Assembly (NCBI GenBank): GCA_019359275.1
Contig: JAHHHP010000014.1
Coordinates: 1-64,000 of the forward strand
DNA: 64,000 bases
Reading direction: 5' to 3'
Source of the DNA: Myxacorys chilensis ATA2-1-KO14
GTDB lineage: Bacteria; Cyanobacteriota; Cyanobacteriia; Leptolyngbyales; Leptolyngbyaceae
The position numbers and the translations under genes were made by a program. Of the stretch, positions 27,622-37,496 are shown piece after piece. Each line of letters begins with the position of its first letter. Within the stretch, counting starts at the first letter, position 1. The notes under the pieces were generated by a model. The model did no database searches, was not told where the DNA came from, and was given only the letters and a program-made list of their open reading frames with translations.

Positions 27622-28884
27622 CTAACAGCTGCGCAATCGTGTCAAAGCAACTACAGCTTCATCAACAGCACTACGAACTGTCGAGGCAGAATAGCCAGAA
27701 TTAACAAGAATACTAAATACTAACGGCGAATAGCTGCGCGGTGTAACATAACCTGAAAGCGAAACAACACCAGAAATAGTTCCCGTTTTAGCAGCAACAA
27801 TACCTCGAGCAGACGTATTGCGAAACCGATCTGAGAGCGTTCCACTGACGCCTGCAACAGGCAGAGATCGCCGATAAATTTGAGCTTCTGGCAACAGCGC
27901 GATCGCTTGCAAAGTTTGCACAAACGCTTCAGAACTCGCTCGATTACGACTGGCTAATCCTGACCCGTCTACCATGCTGTAGCGATTTGGGTTCACTCCC
28001 ATCTCAGTCAGAATCGATTTCACAGCAGCAACACCGCTCGTGTTGGTATTGAGACTGGTTGGATCTTGTAGCCGACCCAGCGTTTTGAGCAGCGTTTCAG
28101 CGTAGACATTGTTGCTCTCTTGATTCGTTTCAAAAATCAAGCTCGATAGCGGTGGCGAGGTGACAGACGCGAGCGCTACTTCACCTGCTGGGGCAGGCGT
28201 GCGCTTCACGAGGGTTGAAGCCGTTACTTTAATGCCAGTTTTGGTCAACACGTTGCGGAATGCACCAACAAAATAGTTTCCAGCATTCGGAACTGCACCA
28301 GTGTAGATATTATTTTCATTCAACATCAGACTGTTGATCGGAGCCGCATAACCCTGCCCGCGATCGCCTTCGTTCCAGAATGGATTAAACGGTTCTCCCT
28401 GAAAAACCGTGTCGTCACCAATTAAGAGATTAGTTTGACGAATGCCACGTTGACGCAACTGTTGAGCAAGCGAATTTAGTTGAGTGGTGCTAAGGCTCGG
28501 ATCTCCTTGTCCAATCACTCTTAGGGTAGCTAACTCTGCACCTGAGCTATTGCCGTAGACAGGCGTGGTGATGCGATACCCAGCACCGAGTTTCTTGAGC
28601 GCGGCAGCAGTCGTAAAAATTTTGTTATTAGAAGCGGGGACTAACTGCGTAGCCGCATTTCGCTCATAGACATTGCGCCGAATGCCAACTGCGCCTTGAG
28701 TCTGCACCAGCATACTCAACTTTGCGCTAGGAATGCGGGCAAGGGCACGATTGACGGCTCCTCCAAGCTGCGCTGGGCAAAGCGTACCCGCCGCAGCTTG
28801 AGCACGCACTGGACTAGGAACCATTAGACTCGTCGCGGCGAGCGTGGAAATGAATGCAGGACGAAACAGACGGGTAGGGTTCAT
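27622..28884 (-). CDS. dacB: D-alanyl-D-alanine carboxypeptidase/endopeptidase (PBP4, S13 family)
   Basis: Periplasmic peptidoglycan hydrolase. From the ATG at 28884 (MNPTRLFRPAF) it has 420 residues with a signal peptide cut near AQAAAG. The serine-type motifs are all present: SxxK in VPASNNKIFTTA, SxN within DGSGLASRN, and KTG in AAKTGTISGV. Starts at 28938 or 28896 are possible but only lengthen the N-terminus before the signal peptide. The stop lies 3 bp from the convergent Uma2 stop. Confidence 0.92.
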   Translation of the reverse strand: MNPTRLFRPAFISTLAATSLMVPSPVRAQAAAGTLCPAQLGGAVNRALARIPSAKLSMLVQTQGAVGIRRNVYERNAATQLVPASNNKIFTTAAALKKLGAGYRITTPVYGNSSGAELATLRVIGQGDPSLSTTQLNSLAQQLRQRGIRQTNLLIGDDTVFQGEPFNPFWNEGDRGQGYAAPINSLMLNENNIYTGAVPNAGNYFVGAFRNVLTKTGIKVTASTLVKRTPAPAGEVALASVTSPPLSSLIFETNQESNNVYAETLLKTLGRLQDPTSLNTNTSGVAAVKSILTEMGVNPNRYSMVDGSGLASRNRASSEAFVQTLQAIALLPEAQIYRRSLPVAGVSGTLSDRFRNTSARGIVAAKTGTISGVVSLSGYVTPRSYSPLVFSILVNSGYSASTVRSAVDEAVVALTRLRSC

Positions 28885-29000
28885 ACGATCGCACATCGCC
28901 TCTATCAAATACAACGCCTTTGACTGAAGACAGGCCAATTTTGTTGCAAATCTGATATTACGCGATCAAAGCAATTTTAGAACCCTAACATCCTCAGCAT

Positions 29001-29963
29001 TTAGCGACTCATCTCTAGCATTCGTTGCATCGGGCGGAGAGCCGCTAACCGAGTTGATTCGGGTAGCGTGATTTCCGGCTCTCGGTTTTTCATCGCTAGA
29101 TACAGTTTCTCCAGCGTATTGAGCCGCATGTGAGGACATTCATTACAGGCACAATTGTTGAGCGGCGGTGCAGGAATAAACTGCTTGTCAGGTGCGGCTT
29201 TCTCCATTTGGTGAATAATGCCCGGTTCCGTCACCACAATGAATGACTGACTCGCGCTTTGCTGGCAACATTTCAGTAGTGCAGTTGTAGAGCCAATATA
29301 GTCAGCATGCCGCAAGACACTCTCTTCACATTCTGGATGAGCGATCACCTCAGCGTTGGGATACTGAATTTTAAGCTGCACCATCTTCTTTTCGGAGAAA
29401 GTTTCATGCACCATACAGCTTCCCTGCCACAGCACCATGTCTCGCCCCGTTTGCTCCATGACGTATCTGCCAAGGTTGCGATCGGGCGCAAAAATAATCG
29501 GCTGATCTTCAGGAATTTGATTCACAATCTTCACGGCGTTAGCGCTGGTGCAAATGATGTCACTCATCGCTTTGATATCAGCGGTGCAATTTATGTAAGA
29601 AATTACCAAATGATCAGGGTGTTTTTCCTTGAATTTAGCAAATTCAGCGGGCGGACAACTGTCGGCAAGAGAACAGCCTGCTTCTAGATCGGGCAGCAGC
29701 ACTAATTTGTTAGGATTGAGAATCTTGGCAGTTTCTGCCATGAAGTGGACGCCTGCAAACACAATGACATCTGCATCCGTTTGGGCAGCTTGTTGCGAGA
29801 GCCCTAGCGAATCTCCCAGAAAATCGGCTACATCCTGAATGTCAGGATCTTGATAGTAGTGCGCCAGGATCACTGCGTTGAGATCGCGTTTCAGATCGGC
29901 GATCGCGCCAAACAAATCTTTCGGCAGTGGCGGTTTGGACGGAGCAAAAGGTGCTGTAAACAC
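29001..29963 (-). CDS. nadA: Quinolinate synthase A
   Basis: [4Fe-4S] enzyme that condenses iminoaspartate with dihydroxyacetone phosphate to quinolinate in NAD synthesis. The 320 residues contain [23 protein letters not shown] at the N-terminus, [53 protein letters not shown] and the C-terminal [20 protein letters not shown]. The cysteines for the cluster are in place. It follows dacB upstream on the same strand, but with a gap of over 100 bp. Confidence 0.97.
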   Translation of the reverse strand: MFTAPFAPSKPPLPKDLFGAIADLKRDLNAVILAHYYQDPDIQDVADFLGDSLGLSQQAAQTDADVIVFAGVHFMAETAKILNPNKLVLLPDLEAGCSLADSCPPAEFAKFKEKHPDHLVISYINCTADIKAMSDIICTSANAVKIVNQIPEDQPIIFAPDRNLGRYVMEQTGRDMVLWQGSCMVHETFSEKKMVQLKIQYPNAEVIAHPECEESVLRHADYIGSTTALLKCCQQSASQSFIVVTEPGIIHQMEKAAPDKQFIPAPPLNNCACNECPHMRLNTLEKLYLAMKNREPEITLPESTRLAALRPMQRMLEMSR

Positions 29964-30227
29964 AAGATTACCTGAGCGTTGGAATACCGCTAATTATAGT
30001 TCAAATTACCAAAATTAGAAAGATGATTTTATCTGAATCTACCAACTTGAATAATCCATTAGCGCGATCGCGCTGAGGACTCTTAATTCTCCCCCAAGAG
30101 ATTCTAGCTTTTCGGTTTTTACGACTCAGGATTTGAGTCCTTGATCTGACATACTCGTAGAATGGATCTAATGGGCAATACCTTGCCCTCCTCGTCTTCT
30201 GCAACAGAACCTATTGCCACAGAACTT

Positions 30228-31706
30228 ATGTTTGACGCTCTCGCCGATCGCTTAGAAAACGCCTGGAAAAAAGTTCGCGGTCAAGACAAAATCTCTGAAT
30301 CTAACGTCAAAGAGGCTCTGCGGGAAGTCCGACGAGCGCTGTTAGAAGCAGACGCCAACCTACAAGTCGTCAAAGAATTTGTCGCAGAAGTCGAACAAAA
30401 GGCACTGGGAGCAGAAGTCATTTCTGGCGTTCGCCCCGATCAGCAGTTTATCGAAATCATTCACAACGAACTCGTTTCCGTTATGGGGGATGCCAATGTT
30501 CCCCTGGCTCATGCTGAAACTGCCCCGACGATCGTTCTCATGGCAGGCTTGCAGGGAACAGGTAAAACGACAGCCACCGCAAAGTTAGCCCTCCATCTTC
30601 GTAAAGAAGAACGCAGCGTCATGATGGTCGCAACGGATGTGTATCGTCCAGCCGCGATCGATCAGCTCATCACGCTCGGTAAGCAAATCAATATTCCTGT
30701 CTTTGAGATGGGCAAAGATGCTGATCCGGTCGAAATTGCTCGCCAAGGCGTAGAACACGCCAAAGCAGAAGGCGTTGATACGGTCATCATCGACACCGCA
30801 GGTCGCCTGCAAATCGACGAATCGATGATGGGAGAACTGAAGCGGATTAAAGACACGATCCGACCGCACGAAGTTCTGCTGGTCGTAGACGCGATGACCG
30901 GACAAGAAGCCGCCAACTTGACTCGCACCTTCCATGAGCAAATTGGTGTCACGGGTGCAATTCTTACCAAAATGGACGGGGATACTCGTGGGGGCGCAGC
31001 GCTCTCCGTCCGGCGGATCTCAGGTCAACCGATCAAATTCATCGGCGTGGGTGAGAAGGTCGATGCCTTGCAGCCGTTTTACCCCGATCGCATGGCATCC
31101 CGCATTTTGGGCATGGGCGATGTGCTAACGCTCGTCGAGAAAGCCCGTGAAGAAATTGATTTAGCCGATGCTGAGAAGATGCAGGAGAAAATCCTGTCGG
31201 CAAAATTTGATTTCACAGACTTTATTAAACAAACCCGCTTGCTCAAAAATATGGGGTCGCTCGGCGGCGTTCTCAAGCTGATTCCAGGCATGGGCAAGAT
31301 GGTCAATGAAGAACAGTTGCAAAAAGGGGAAGAGCAACTGAAAAAAGCAGAAGCGATGATCGGCTCAATGACCGTTGCTGAGCGTCGTGACCCAGACTTG
31401 CTGTCCAACTCTCCCTCCCGTCGTCGCCGCATTGCCAGAGGTTCTGGACATTCTGACAAAGAAGTTACTGAGTTAATTAGCAACTTCCAGAAGATGCGAT
31501 CGATGATGCAGCAAATGGGATCGGGTCAGATGGGCTTTCCCGGCATGGGTGGTTTCCCTGGTATGGGCGGCGGAATGCCAGGAATGGGCGGCGGCAACCC
31601 TTACGCACGTCAGCCCATGCCCGGACAACGAGGCTACGCTGGAGGCAATATGAATAAAAAGAAGAAAGCCAAAGACAAGAAGAAAAAAGGCTTTGGCACG
31701 CTGTGA
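30228..31706 (+). CDS. ffh: Signal recognition particle protein Ffh (SRP54)
   Basis: GTPase that binds signal sequences and 4.5S RNA for co-translational targeting. I start it at the ATG at 30228 (MFDALADRLENAWKKVRGQ), giving 492 aa; upstream starts at 30162 add a non-homologous Ser-rich leader. The NG domain has GLQGTGKTTATAKLA, DVYRPAAIDQL, DTAGRLQID and TKMDGDTRGGAALS. The M domain ends in a Gly/Met-rich tail (GFPGMGGFPGMGGGMPGMGG) and a Lys-rich terminus. Confidence 0.97.
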   Translation: MFDALADRLENAWKKVRGQDKISESNVKEALREVRRALLEADANLQVVKEFVAEVEQKALGAEVISGVRPDQQFIEIIHNELVSVMGDANVPLAHAETAPTIVLMAGLQGTGKTTATAKLALHLRKEERSVMMVATDVYRPAAIDQLITLGKQINIPVFEMGKDADPVEIARQGVEHAKAEGVDTVIIDTAGRLQIDESMMGELKRIKDTIRPHEVLLVVDAMTGQEAANLTRTFHEQIGVTGAILTKMDGDTRGGAALSVRRISGQPIKFIGVGEKVDALQPFYPDRMASRILGMGDVLTLVEKAREEIDLADAEKMQEKILSAKFDFTDFIKQTRLLKNMGSLGGVLKLIPGMGKMVNEEQLQKGEEQLKKAEAMIGSMTVAERRDPDLLSNSPSRRRRIARGSGHSDKEVTELISNFQKMRSMMQQMGSGQMGFPGMGGFPGMGGGMPGMGGGNPYARQPMPGQRGYAGGNMNKKKKAKDKKKKGFGTL

Positions 31707-31711
31707 GAATT

Positions 31712-31840
31712 AGGGATGAAGGATGAAGGATGAGGGATGAGGGATGAAAGTAATTACAGCCGTTCTGCTATTCCTGTTTACATAGCGTTGCTAAACTATC
31801 CTCCCTTTTTCATCCCTCATCCTTCATCCCTCATCCCTCT
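31712..31840. repeat. Long inverted repeat of GGATGA heptamer units
   Basis: After ffh, 31712-31750 is a tandem run of AGGATGA and GGGATGA units, and 31807-31840 is a complementary run of TCATCCC and TCATCCT units. They would pair over more than 30 bp around a 56-base loop. The element fills the gap between ffh and the convergent gene whose stop is at 31842, so it may also act as a bidirectional terminator. It is the same family as the element at 4157-4297. Confidence 0.75.
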
Positions 31841-31841
31841 T

Positions 31842-32759
31842 TTAGAACGGCAACTGATTCAACGATGGATGCCCCTTCGACGGCAGTGCCTTGAGGTAGT
31901 GCAAGAACTCTAGCAACTCATCTTCGGTCAGTTCAGCCCGAGTCTTCTTACTGTAGGTTTGCTGTAAGTAGGTGCTGCCCTGTTTTTTCGTCCAGCCGAT
32001 GCGCTCGATCTCGGTGCCAATTTGGGCGATCGCATCCGACAAATCGATCGGCTCACTCGATAGATCGGGAAGCGTCTCTTTCATTGGCTCATCTGCATCC
32101 GTTTCTGCTTGCAGTGGCTCCTCAGAGTACTCCGGTTCACTGGAATAGTCATCCTCAACTCGCTCAGGAAGTGACTCAAACGAGTCAAAACCTGAGAACG
32201 AGAGTAAGTCGCTTTCAGCAGGAACCTCTTCTTTTTCTTTCTTTCTCCGGCTACTCTTCTTGGCAGGTTCAACGACTTCAGGCGTCTCTTCAAACTCAGG
32301 AAGCGTTGAGTCAACCATTGATTCAACGGATGGCAGAGAATCTGGAATGCCCTGCTCTTTGAGCGATTCTTTCACTAAAGGTTGAGCCTGCACTTCAAAG
32401 GTAGGCGACATCAGCGGCGTTCTACCGACTGCCGGAGCAATGCCCAGAACTGCCATTGCTCTAATTCTGGCCCGATCTTCCGCCTCTTCAACTCGGTCGG
32501 CGGCGGCCATTGCTGTCGCTAGGGTTGCCGTCCCAACCTGCACTAAAGCCCGGACTACAAATTGTCCATCGTGAATTTGGACTAGCTCAGACAGCAATGC
32601 CCCAGCGGGATAGTGTTTTCTCAACTGAGCAAAGAGACTATGGCTCTCTGACTGGGACGCTGCGGTCAGGTTTGGCTCCGCTACTGTAAACGACAGTGAA
32701 TGATCAGAAGAATACATGGCAGAAGAAGTCAGCATAGAGTTTGCGGCGATCATGTTCAT
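31842..32759 (-). CDS. Conserved cyanobacterial protein of unknown function
   Basis: 305 residues from the ATG at 32759 (starts at 32810 or 32717 are also possible). An N-terminal domain (FAQLRKHYPAGALLSELVQI..FVVRALVQVGTATLATAMAA..VEEAEDRARIRAMAVLGI) resembles the small alpha/beta fold with a helix seen in Rad52-like single-strand annealing proteins, which is a weak impression. The middle is acidic and low-complexity with a Lys-rich patch (KKSSRRKKEKEE). A C-terminal helical domain (GWTKKQGSTYLQQTYSKKTRAELTEDELLEFLHYL) resembles those tails. Convergent with ffh across an inverted repeat. Confidence 0.7.
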   Translation of the reverse strand: MNMIAANSMLTSSAMYSSDHSLSFTVAEPNLTAASQSESHSLFAQLRKHYPAGALLSELVQIHDGQFVVRALVQVGTATLATAMAAADRVEEAEDRARIRAMAVLGIAPAVGRTPLMSPTFEVQAQPLVKESLKEQGIPDSLPSVESMVDSTLPEFEETPEVVEPAKKSSRRKKEKEEVPAESDLLSFSGFDSFESLPERVEDDYSSEPEYSEEPLQAETDADEPMKETLPDLSSEPIDLSDAIAQIGTEIERIGWTKKQGSTYLQQTYSKKTRAELTEDELLEFLHYLKALPSKGHPSLNQLPF

Positions 32760-32998
32760 TCTAAGCAGGAGTGAAGGGGTAGTGCAGATTTGTCGCGCCT
32801 TCGACGGCATGAGCGATCTAACTTACTTACAGAGAAGTTGGCGATATGATGGAAACAACCGATAAAAAAACGGATTATCGCAGATTACGATCGCATTAAA
32901 TCCAAAATCTTTAAAAAGTCTTGCTCGATACCAGCTTTTCTTTAGCTCAGTTGTTATAGTTAAGCCTCAATAACATAGAACGCCGTAAGTCTTCATAA

Positions 32999-33694
32999 GT
33001 GTTTATGCAGTCTGAGTCAATGATTAATAAAAGCGTTTTTCCTGACGGTCAAGAACCCATGCGGATTCGTTTCGAGCGTCAGATCAAGCGTATCCAGCGC
33101 GATGTGCTGCGGATGGGTGCATTAGTTGAGAACTCCTGTTTTCTGGCACGTCAGGCCCTGTTTGACCACGACCTGGAAGCCGCTGGTAAGATTGCTCGAC
33201 AGGATAAGCAAATCGATCGCCTCTACAAACAGATCGAACTCGATTGCGTCAACCTTATCGCGCTTCAGTCTCCAGTGGCTCAAGATTTGCGGTTGCTCAG
33301 CGCATTGATGCAACTAGTGCGCGATCTCGAACGAATTGGTGACTACGCCAAAAATCTGGGCGATATCGCCATGCGGCTCTTTTCTTACCCCGTTTCTCCC
33401 TATATGGAGCAGATTAAGCAAATGTTCGATCGCAGCCAAGCCATGCTCGCGATCGGCTTAGCGTCGTTGTCAAATCTCGATGCTCAATCTGGGTTGGATA
33501 TGCGTGATCGCGACGATGCGATCGATTTAGATTACGATACGCTCTACGCCTTACTTGCTCAGCAGCAGGACGTTCCGGGCGTTGTCGAACCGATTATTCT
33601 GCAAGTTCTCGTGATCCGTCATCTAGAACGAATGGCAGACCACGCCACCAATATTGGTAAGCGCGTCGCCTACATCGTCACGGGTCAGCGTTGA
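32999..33694 (+). CDS. phoU: Phosphate signalling protein PhoU
   Basis: 231 residues forming two three-helix PhoU repeats: RIQRDVLRMGALVENSCFLARQAL..IARQDKQIDRLYKQIELDC..LRLLSALMQLVRDLERIGDYAKNLGDIA and a second half ending VLVIRHLERMADHATNIGKRVAYIVTG. The E/D-x-x-R-x-x-D-x-A-x-N motif of each half binds metal. PhoU connects the Pst transporter with the PhoR/PhoB-type (SphS) kinase to repress the Pho response. No pst genes are adjacent. The start at 32999 versus an ATG at 33020 is not decided by a ribosome binding site. Confidence 0.95.
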   Translation: MFMQSESMINKSVFPDGQEPMRIRFERQIKRIQRDVLRMGALVENSCFLARQALFDHDLEAAGKIARQDKQIDRLYKQIELDCVNLIALQSPVAQDLRLLSALMQLVRDLERIGDYAKNLGDIAMRLFSYPVSPYMEQIKQMFDRSQAMLAIGLASLSNLDAQSGLDMRDRDDAIDLDYDTLYALLAQQQDVPGVVEPIILQVLVIRHLERMADHATNIGKRVAYIVTGQR

Positions 33695-34410
33695 GATAAG
33701 CGATGTTAACCTCAAGTACCCCTTGACAAAATTTGACAGTTGGGGGATCGATGCGGAAAGATAGAGAGGGAAGGAGCAGAGGTTTTAATTAGTTGAACTC
33801 TGGATCTTTCAAGCTCAGTTTTCGAGGTTTGATACAGCCGTTTCTCAGAGTGTGGTGATATTCATCCAGGTTGTTGCGGGCTGCGGCTGGTTTTACGACT
33901 TAAATTCTGAAGCCGGAGTGTCAGGTTGGCAATCTTGAGCGAGAATGAGTGAGGCAATTCTTTAGCTTTGGAACTCAACCCTTTCGATTGAGCAACCTTA
34001 GTTTGAGTTGCTCCATGGCTGTATCATCTTTTGACAGGATGATGGTTCTTCTAGCGCCGCGATTAGTGTCTATAGCGCTAACTCCGCAAGATGCCTGGCG
34101 AGTGAAGACCCGTTGGCTGGTCTCTTTCGAGGGTCTGAATCTTGAGCAACGAAGAAACCTTGCAGCCACATCTTGAGCAGAACCCGGACTGCCAAAATCG
34201 GGAATTCGCAGACTAGACTTGATTTACACGAGGGTTACTGCCTCTCAAATTCAGACTGTAAACTCTAAGCGTTGATCGAAGGGTATCGGGTAGAGTTTTG
34301 GGTCATGGGTCGTTTGAGAAGTTAGGGACATCGAGTAAGGGAATGCCAATGAAGTCTGCGAACGTCTGAACCACCCAACAAGAACGACCATCACGAGGAC
34401 AGATCGCTTC
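33695..34410. other. Long non-coding region before zam, with structured elements
   Basis: About 715 bases without a credible gene. TTGACA-like boxes (CTTGACAAAATTTGACAG, near 33721) could be a -35 region. GAGCAAC-CTTAGTTTGA-GTTGCTC (near 33990-34015) is a perfect 7-bp hairpin. Weak frames on both strands (33949-34176 and 34251-34655) have no family resemblance. A 5' leader of zam or an unannotated small RNA could lie here. Confidence 0.4.
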
Positions 34411-36753
34411 ATGGAATTCTCGATCGCTGAACTACTGGCCAATTTCATAGATGACAAGTTGGTCGCACCCAAGGCCCTAGAGAAGAAGTTAGAGTGCCAA
34501 GATGAGACAAGCTTACAAAAACTCCAAATTGCCCTAGATGTGTTAGAGAAGGTCGGCATCTTAACCAAAGAGCGCGGAAAATATCGCCGACTGACCGAAG
34601 ATGGCGTGGTAGAAGGAAAGCTTCGGTGTTCTAGTAAAGGCTTTTGCTTTGCCATTCAAGATGTGGAAGGATCGGAAGATATCTACATTCGAGAGAGTCA
34701 GTTAAATCACGCTTGGAACGGCGATCGCGTTTTGGTGCGCGTCATCAAAGAAGGCAGTCGACGGCGCAGCCCAGAAGGAGAAGTGCGGCTGATTCTCGAA
34801 CGGGCAAATCCCTCAGTCTTAGCTCGAATTAAGAAAACAGAGAGTGGTGACTTTCATGCCGTTCCGCTGGATGATCGGCTGTTGTTTGAGTTAGACCTGA
34901 CCGAGGACAGCGATCTGAGCGATGCGATCGATAACCTGGTTCATGTCGAAGTTCAGCGCTACCCGATCGGACAAAATCTTCCTTTAGGAAATATTGCCAA
35001 GCTGCTAGGCAGCGATGAGGAAGCGTCAGATGTCGATATCGTTTGCTGCAAGCACGACCTACCCCGTGACTTCTCAGAGGCTGTCCTAGGATCTGCCAAA
35101 GCTCTACCGAACAAAATCACGAAAGCTGAGATCAAAAAGCGCGTTGACCTGAGAGACGTTCCGACAATCACCATCAAAGCGAGCGACGCCGATAGCGCCG
35201 ATGATGCGATCACGCTAGAAGAACTGGAGGATGGCAACTGGCGATTGGGCATTCATATTGCCGATGTTGCTCATTATGTTGAGGCGGGTTCTCCCTTAGA
35301 CCGAGAAGCTCAAAGACGAGGCGTATCAGTTTACATGGGCGACTTGGTTTTACCCATGCTGCCTGAGCAGATCACCGATCAGCTTTGCTCGCTCCAGCCT
35401 GAAAAAGATCGATTGGCAATTTCAGTTCTCATCACCTTAGACGAACAGGGACAGGTGATTGAATTTGAAGTTCAGCCCACTGTCATTCAAGTAGATTACA
35501 GACTGAGCTATGCCCAATCAGAGGCAATTTTGGCAGATCAACACACCGACGATGTGAGCGAGTTTGAATCCATTTTTGGGATGGTGGCACAACTCGATAA
35601 ACTTAGCCATGCCATTAAAGACCAACGTCGCCAGCGTGGTGCGTTTGAACTGAATTTGCCAGAGAAGATCTTTGCTCGTCCTGACGGTTCAGAATCGCCT
35701 GAAGAAGCAGGCAAGTATACGTTTAGCAAGTTTCACTACGATGATGAGGGCATATTGGGGGCGGTTGTGGTTTCGTCAACCTTGCCAATTCACTCGATGA
35801 TTGTGGAACTGATGCTGCTGGCCAATCAAACCGTTGCATCTCATCTCCAGGCATTAGGCGTTCCAGGGGTGTACCGAGTTCATCCAACACCCGATCCAGA
35901 CGATGTGCAGGAACTTGTCAAGCTGGCGGTGAGCATGGGATTAGAACTGAGTTTAGAACAAGACGACGAAGTTCATGCGCAAGACTACCAACGCTTTACA
36001 AAGAAATTTGCAGAGTCTGATTCTGAGCGAGTGTTGACCTACTTGTTGCTGTCAACGCTTAAACCTGCGTTCTACAGCACTCAGCCCAAAGCGCACTTCG
36101 GATTGGCGCTAGAGCAAGGCTATACGCACTTCACGTCTCCGGTGCGGCGCTACCCCGATCTGCTCGTGCATCGAGCGCTGCATGCCGTGTTTGAAGAAGG
36201 GCGCGATCGCAGGTCTACCCGTGTTAAAGAAAGCGTCGATTTGCGCCATAGCTCCTGTCACGGTCAAATCAACTGGAATGTGCTTCCTACTGACCTGCAT
36301 CAAGAACTTGACACTCACTTCGCGGCTGTCGTAGTGCATCTTACCGAGCGGGAGAAACTCGCTCAGGATGCTGAAAATGATTTAGAGGGCTTGAAGAAAG
36401 CCGAATTGATGAAAGAGCGCACAGGCGAGATTTTTCACGGATTGATTACAGGCGTTCAGTCTTACGGTTTGTTTGTTGAAATCGAAGAACTCTTAGTCGA
36501 AGGCTTAGTTCACGTCAGTTCATTAAAAGACGACTGGTACGAGTTCCGATCGCGTCAGCAAACCCTGGTTGGGCGAAAGAACCGCAAGCAATATCGCTTG
36601 GGCGATCGCATTGAAGTTCAAGTGAAAAGCGTCGATTACTATCGTCAGCAAATCGATCTCATTGCTGTGGGTGGCGGCAGCGAAGCGACGGATGATTACT
36701 CAGAATCCGATGACGCTGGCTCTGACGAAGAGGAGTTTGATGAGGAACAATAG
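34411..36753 (+). CDS. zam: Zam, RNB-family (RNase II/R) protein with degenerate active site
   Basis: 780 residues: N-terminal winged-helix segment, cold-shock-like OB fold (KGFCFAIQDVEG), RNB domain from about residue 250 to 620, S1 domain (GLITGVQSYGLFVEIEELLVEGLVHVSSL, near 660-745) and an acidic tail. The RNase II/R active site normally reads TIDxxxxxDxDDA. Here it is TIKASDADSADDAI, so two of the four metal aspartates are replaced (Lys256, Ser262) while Asp264 and Asp265 remain. Such degeneracy is the mark of cyanobacterial Zam, linked to acetazolamide resistance and photosynthetic tuning, rather than RNase R. TSPVRRYPDLLVHRAL is intact. Confidence 0.88.
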   Translation: MEFSIAELLANFIDDKLVAPKALEKKLECQDETSLQKLQIALDVLEKVGILTKERGKYRRLTEDGVVEGKLRCSSKGFCFAIQDVEGSEDIYIRESQLNHAWNGDRVLVRVIKEGSRRRSPEGEVRLILERANPSVLARIKKTESGDFHAVPLDDRLLFELDLTEDSDLSDAIDNLVHVEVQRYPIGQNLPLGNIAKLLGSDEEASDVDIVCCKHDLPRDFSEAVLGSAKALPNKITKAEIKKRVDLRDVPTITIKASDADSADDAITLEELEDGNWRLGIHIADVAHYVEAGSPLDREAQRRGVSVYMGDLVLPMLPEQITDQLCSLQPEKDRLAISVLITLDEQGQVIEFEVQPTVIQVDYRLSYAQSEAILADQHTDDVSEFESIFGMVAQLDKLSHAIKDQRRQRGAFELNLPEKIFARPDGSESPEEAGKYTFSKFHYDDEGILGAVVVSSTLPIHSMIVELMLLANQTVASHLQALGVPGVYRVHPTPDPDDVQELVKLAVSMGLELSLEQDDEVHAQDYQRFTKKFAESDSERVLTYLLLSTLKPAFYSTQPKAHFGLALEQGYTHFTSPVRRYPDLLVHRALHAVFEEGRDRRSTRVKESVDLRHSSCHGQINWNVLPTDLHQELDTHFAAVVVHLTEREKLAQDAENDLEGLKKAELMKERTGEIFHGLITGVQSYGLFVEIEELLVEGLVHVSSLKDDWYEFRSRQQTLVGRKNRKQYRLGDRIEVQVKSVDYYRQQIDLIAVGGGSEATDDYSESDDAGSDEEEFDEEQ

Positions 36754-36815
36754 GTCAGTAGCTGGACACAATTCCAGCACGACTGACTCCGAAACCCCTA
36801 CCTCATAAATTCTCT

Positions 36816-37445
36816 GTGTCGCCTATCACTCGTCCTCTAATCATCGGTGTCTCCGGCGCGTCTGGACTGATTTACGCTGTTCGCGCTTTGAAGTTTCTGC
36901 TGGAAGCAGACTATGCGATCGAACTCGTTGCCTCTAAAGCGAGCTACATGGTTTGGCAAGCCGAACACACGATTCGGATGCCTGCCGAACCATCGCTGCA
37001 AGAAACGTTTTGGCGCGAACAATGCGGCGTGGAACGGGGCGGAAAGCTGACCTGTCATCCATGGGGAGACGTGGGCGCAAACATCGCCAGTGGCTCGTTT
37101 CGGACATTAGGAATGTTAGTCATTCCGTGTAGCATGAGTACGGCTGCCAAATTAGCAGCCGGACTCAGTTCCGATTTGCTGGAACGAGCGGCAGATGTGC
37201 AGCTTAAAGAAGGGCGTAAGCTGGTGGTCGTTCCGCGTGAAACGCCCTTTAGTCTGATTCATCTTAAGAATTTAACGACTTTAGCCGAAGCAGGCGCTCG
37301 AATTGTACCCGCGATTCCAGCTTGGTATCACCATCCCAAAACCATTGAGGATTTGGTCGATTTTGTGGTGGCTCGTGCGCTCGATCAGTTCGAGATCGAT
37401 TGTGTCAACGTTGAGCGGTGGAAGGAAACTGAGTCAGAGCTTTGA
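36816..37445 (+). CDS. ubiX: Flavin prenyltransferase UbiX
   Basis: Makes prenylated FMN, the cofactor of UbiD-type decarboxylases, from FMN and dimethylallyl phosphate. The 209 residues show IIGVSGASGLIYAVRALKFL, GAN(IASGSF), VIPCSMSTAAKLAAGLSSDLLERAADV, KEGRKLVVVPRETPFSLIHLKNL and PAIPAWYHHPKTIEDLVDFVVARALDQF. The start is a GTG at 36816 (VSPITRPLIIGVSG). It lies 62 bp downstream of zam and may share its transcript. Confidence 0.96.
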   Translation: MSPITRPLIIGVSGASGLIYAVRALKFLLEADYAIELVASKASYMVWQAEHTIRMPAEPSLQETFWREQCGVERGGKLTCHPWGDVGANIASGSFRTLGMLVIPCSMSTAAKLAAGLSSDLLERAADVQLKEGRKLVVVPRETPFSLIHLKNLTTLAEAGARIVPAIPAWYHHPKTIEDLVDFVVARALDQFEIDCVNVERWKETESEL

Positions 37446-37496
37446 CCATTTTATTTCATCTCTATAAAGTGTTCGACTGCGTTTGCACTGATCACC

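Noticed and set aside
33949-34655. ORFs in the phoU-zam gap (75 aa plus strand, 134 aa minus strand)
   Set aside because: Composition is not protein-like, no family resemblance, and the second lies mostly antisense to the start of zam.
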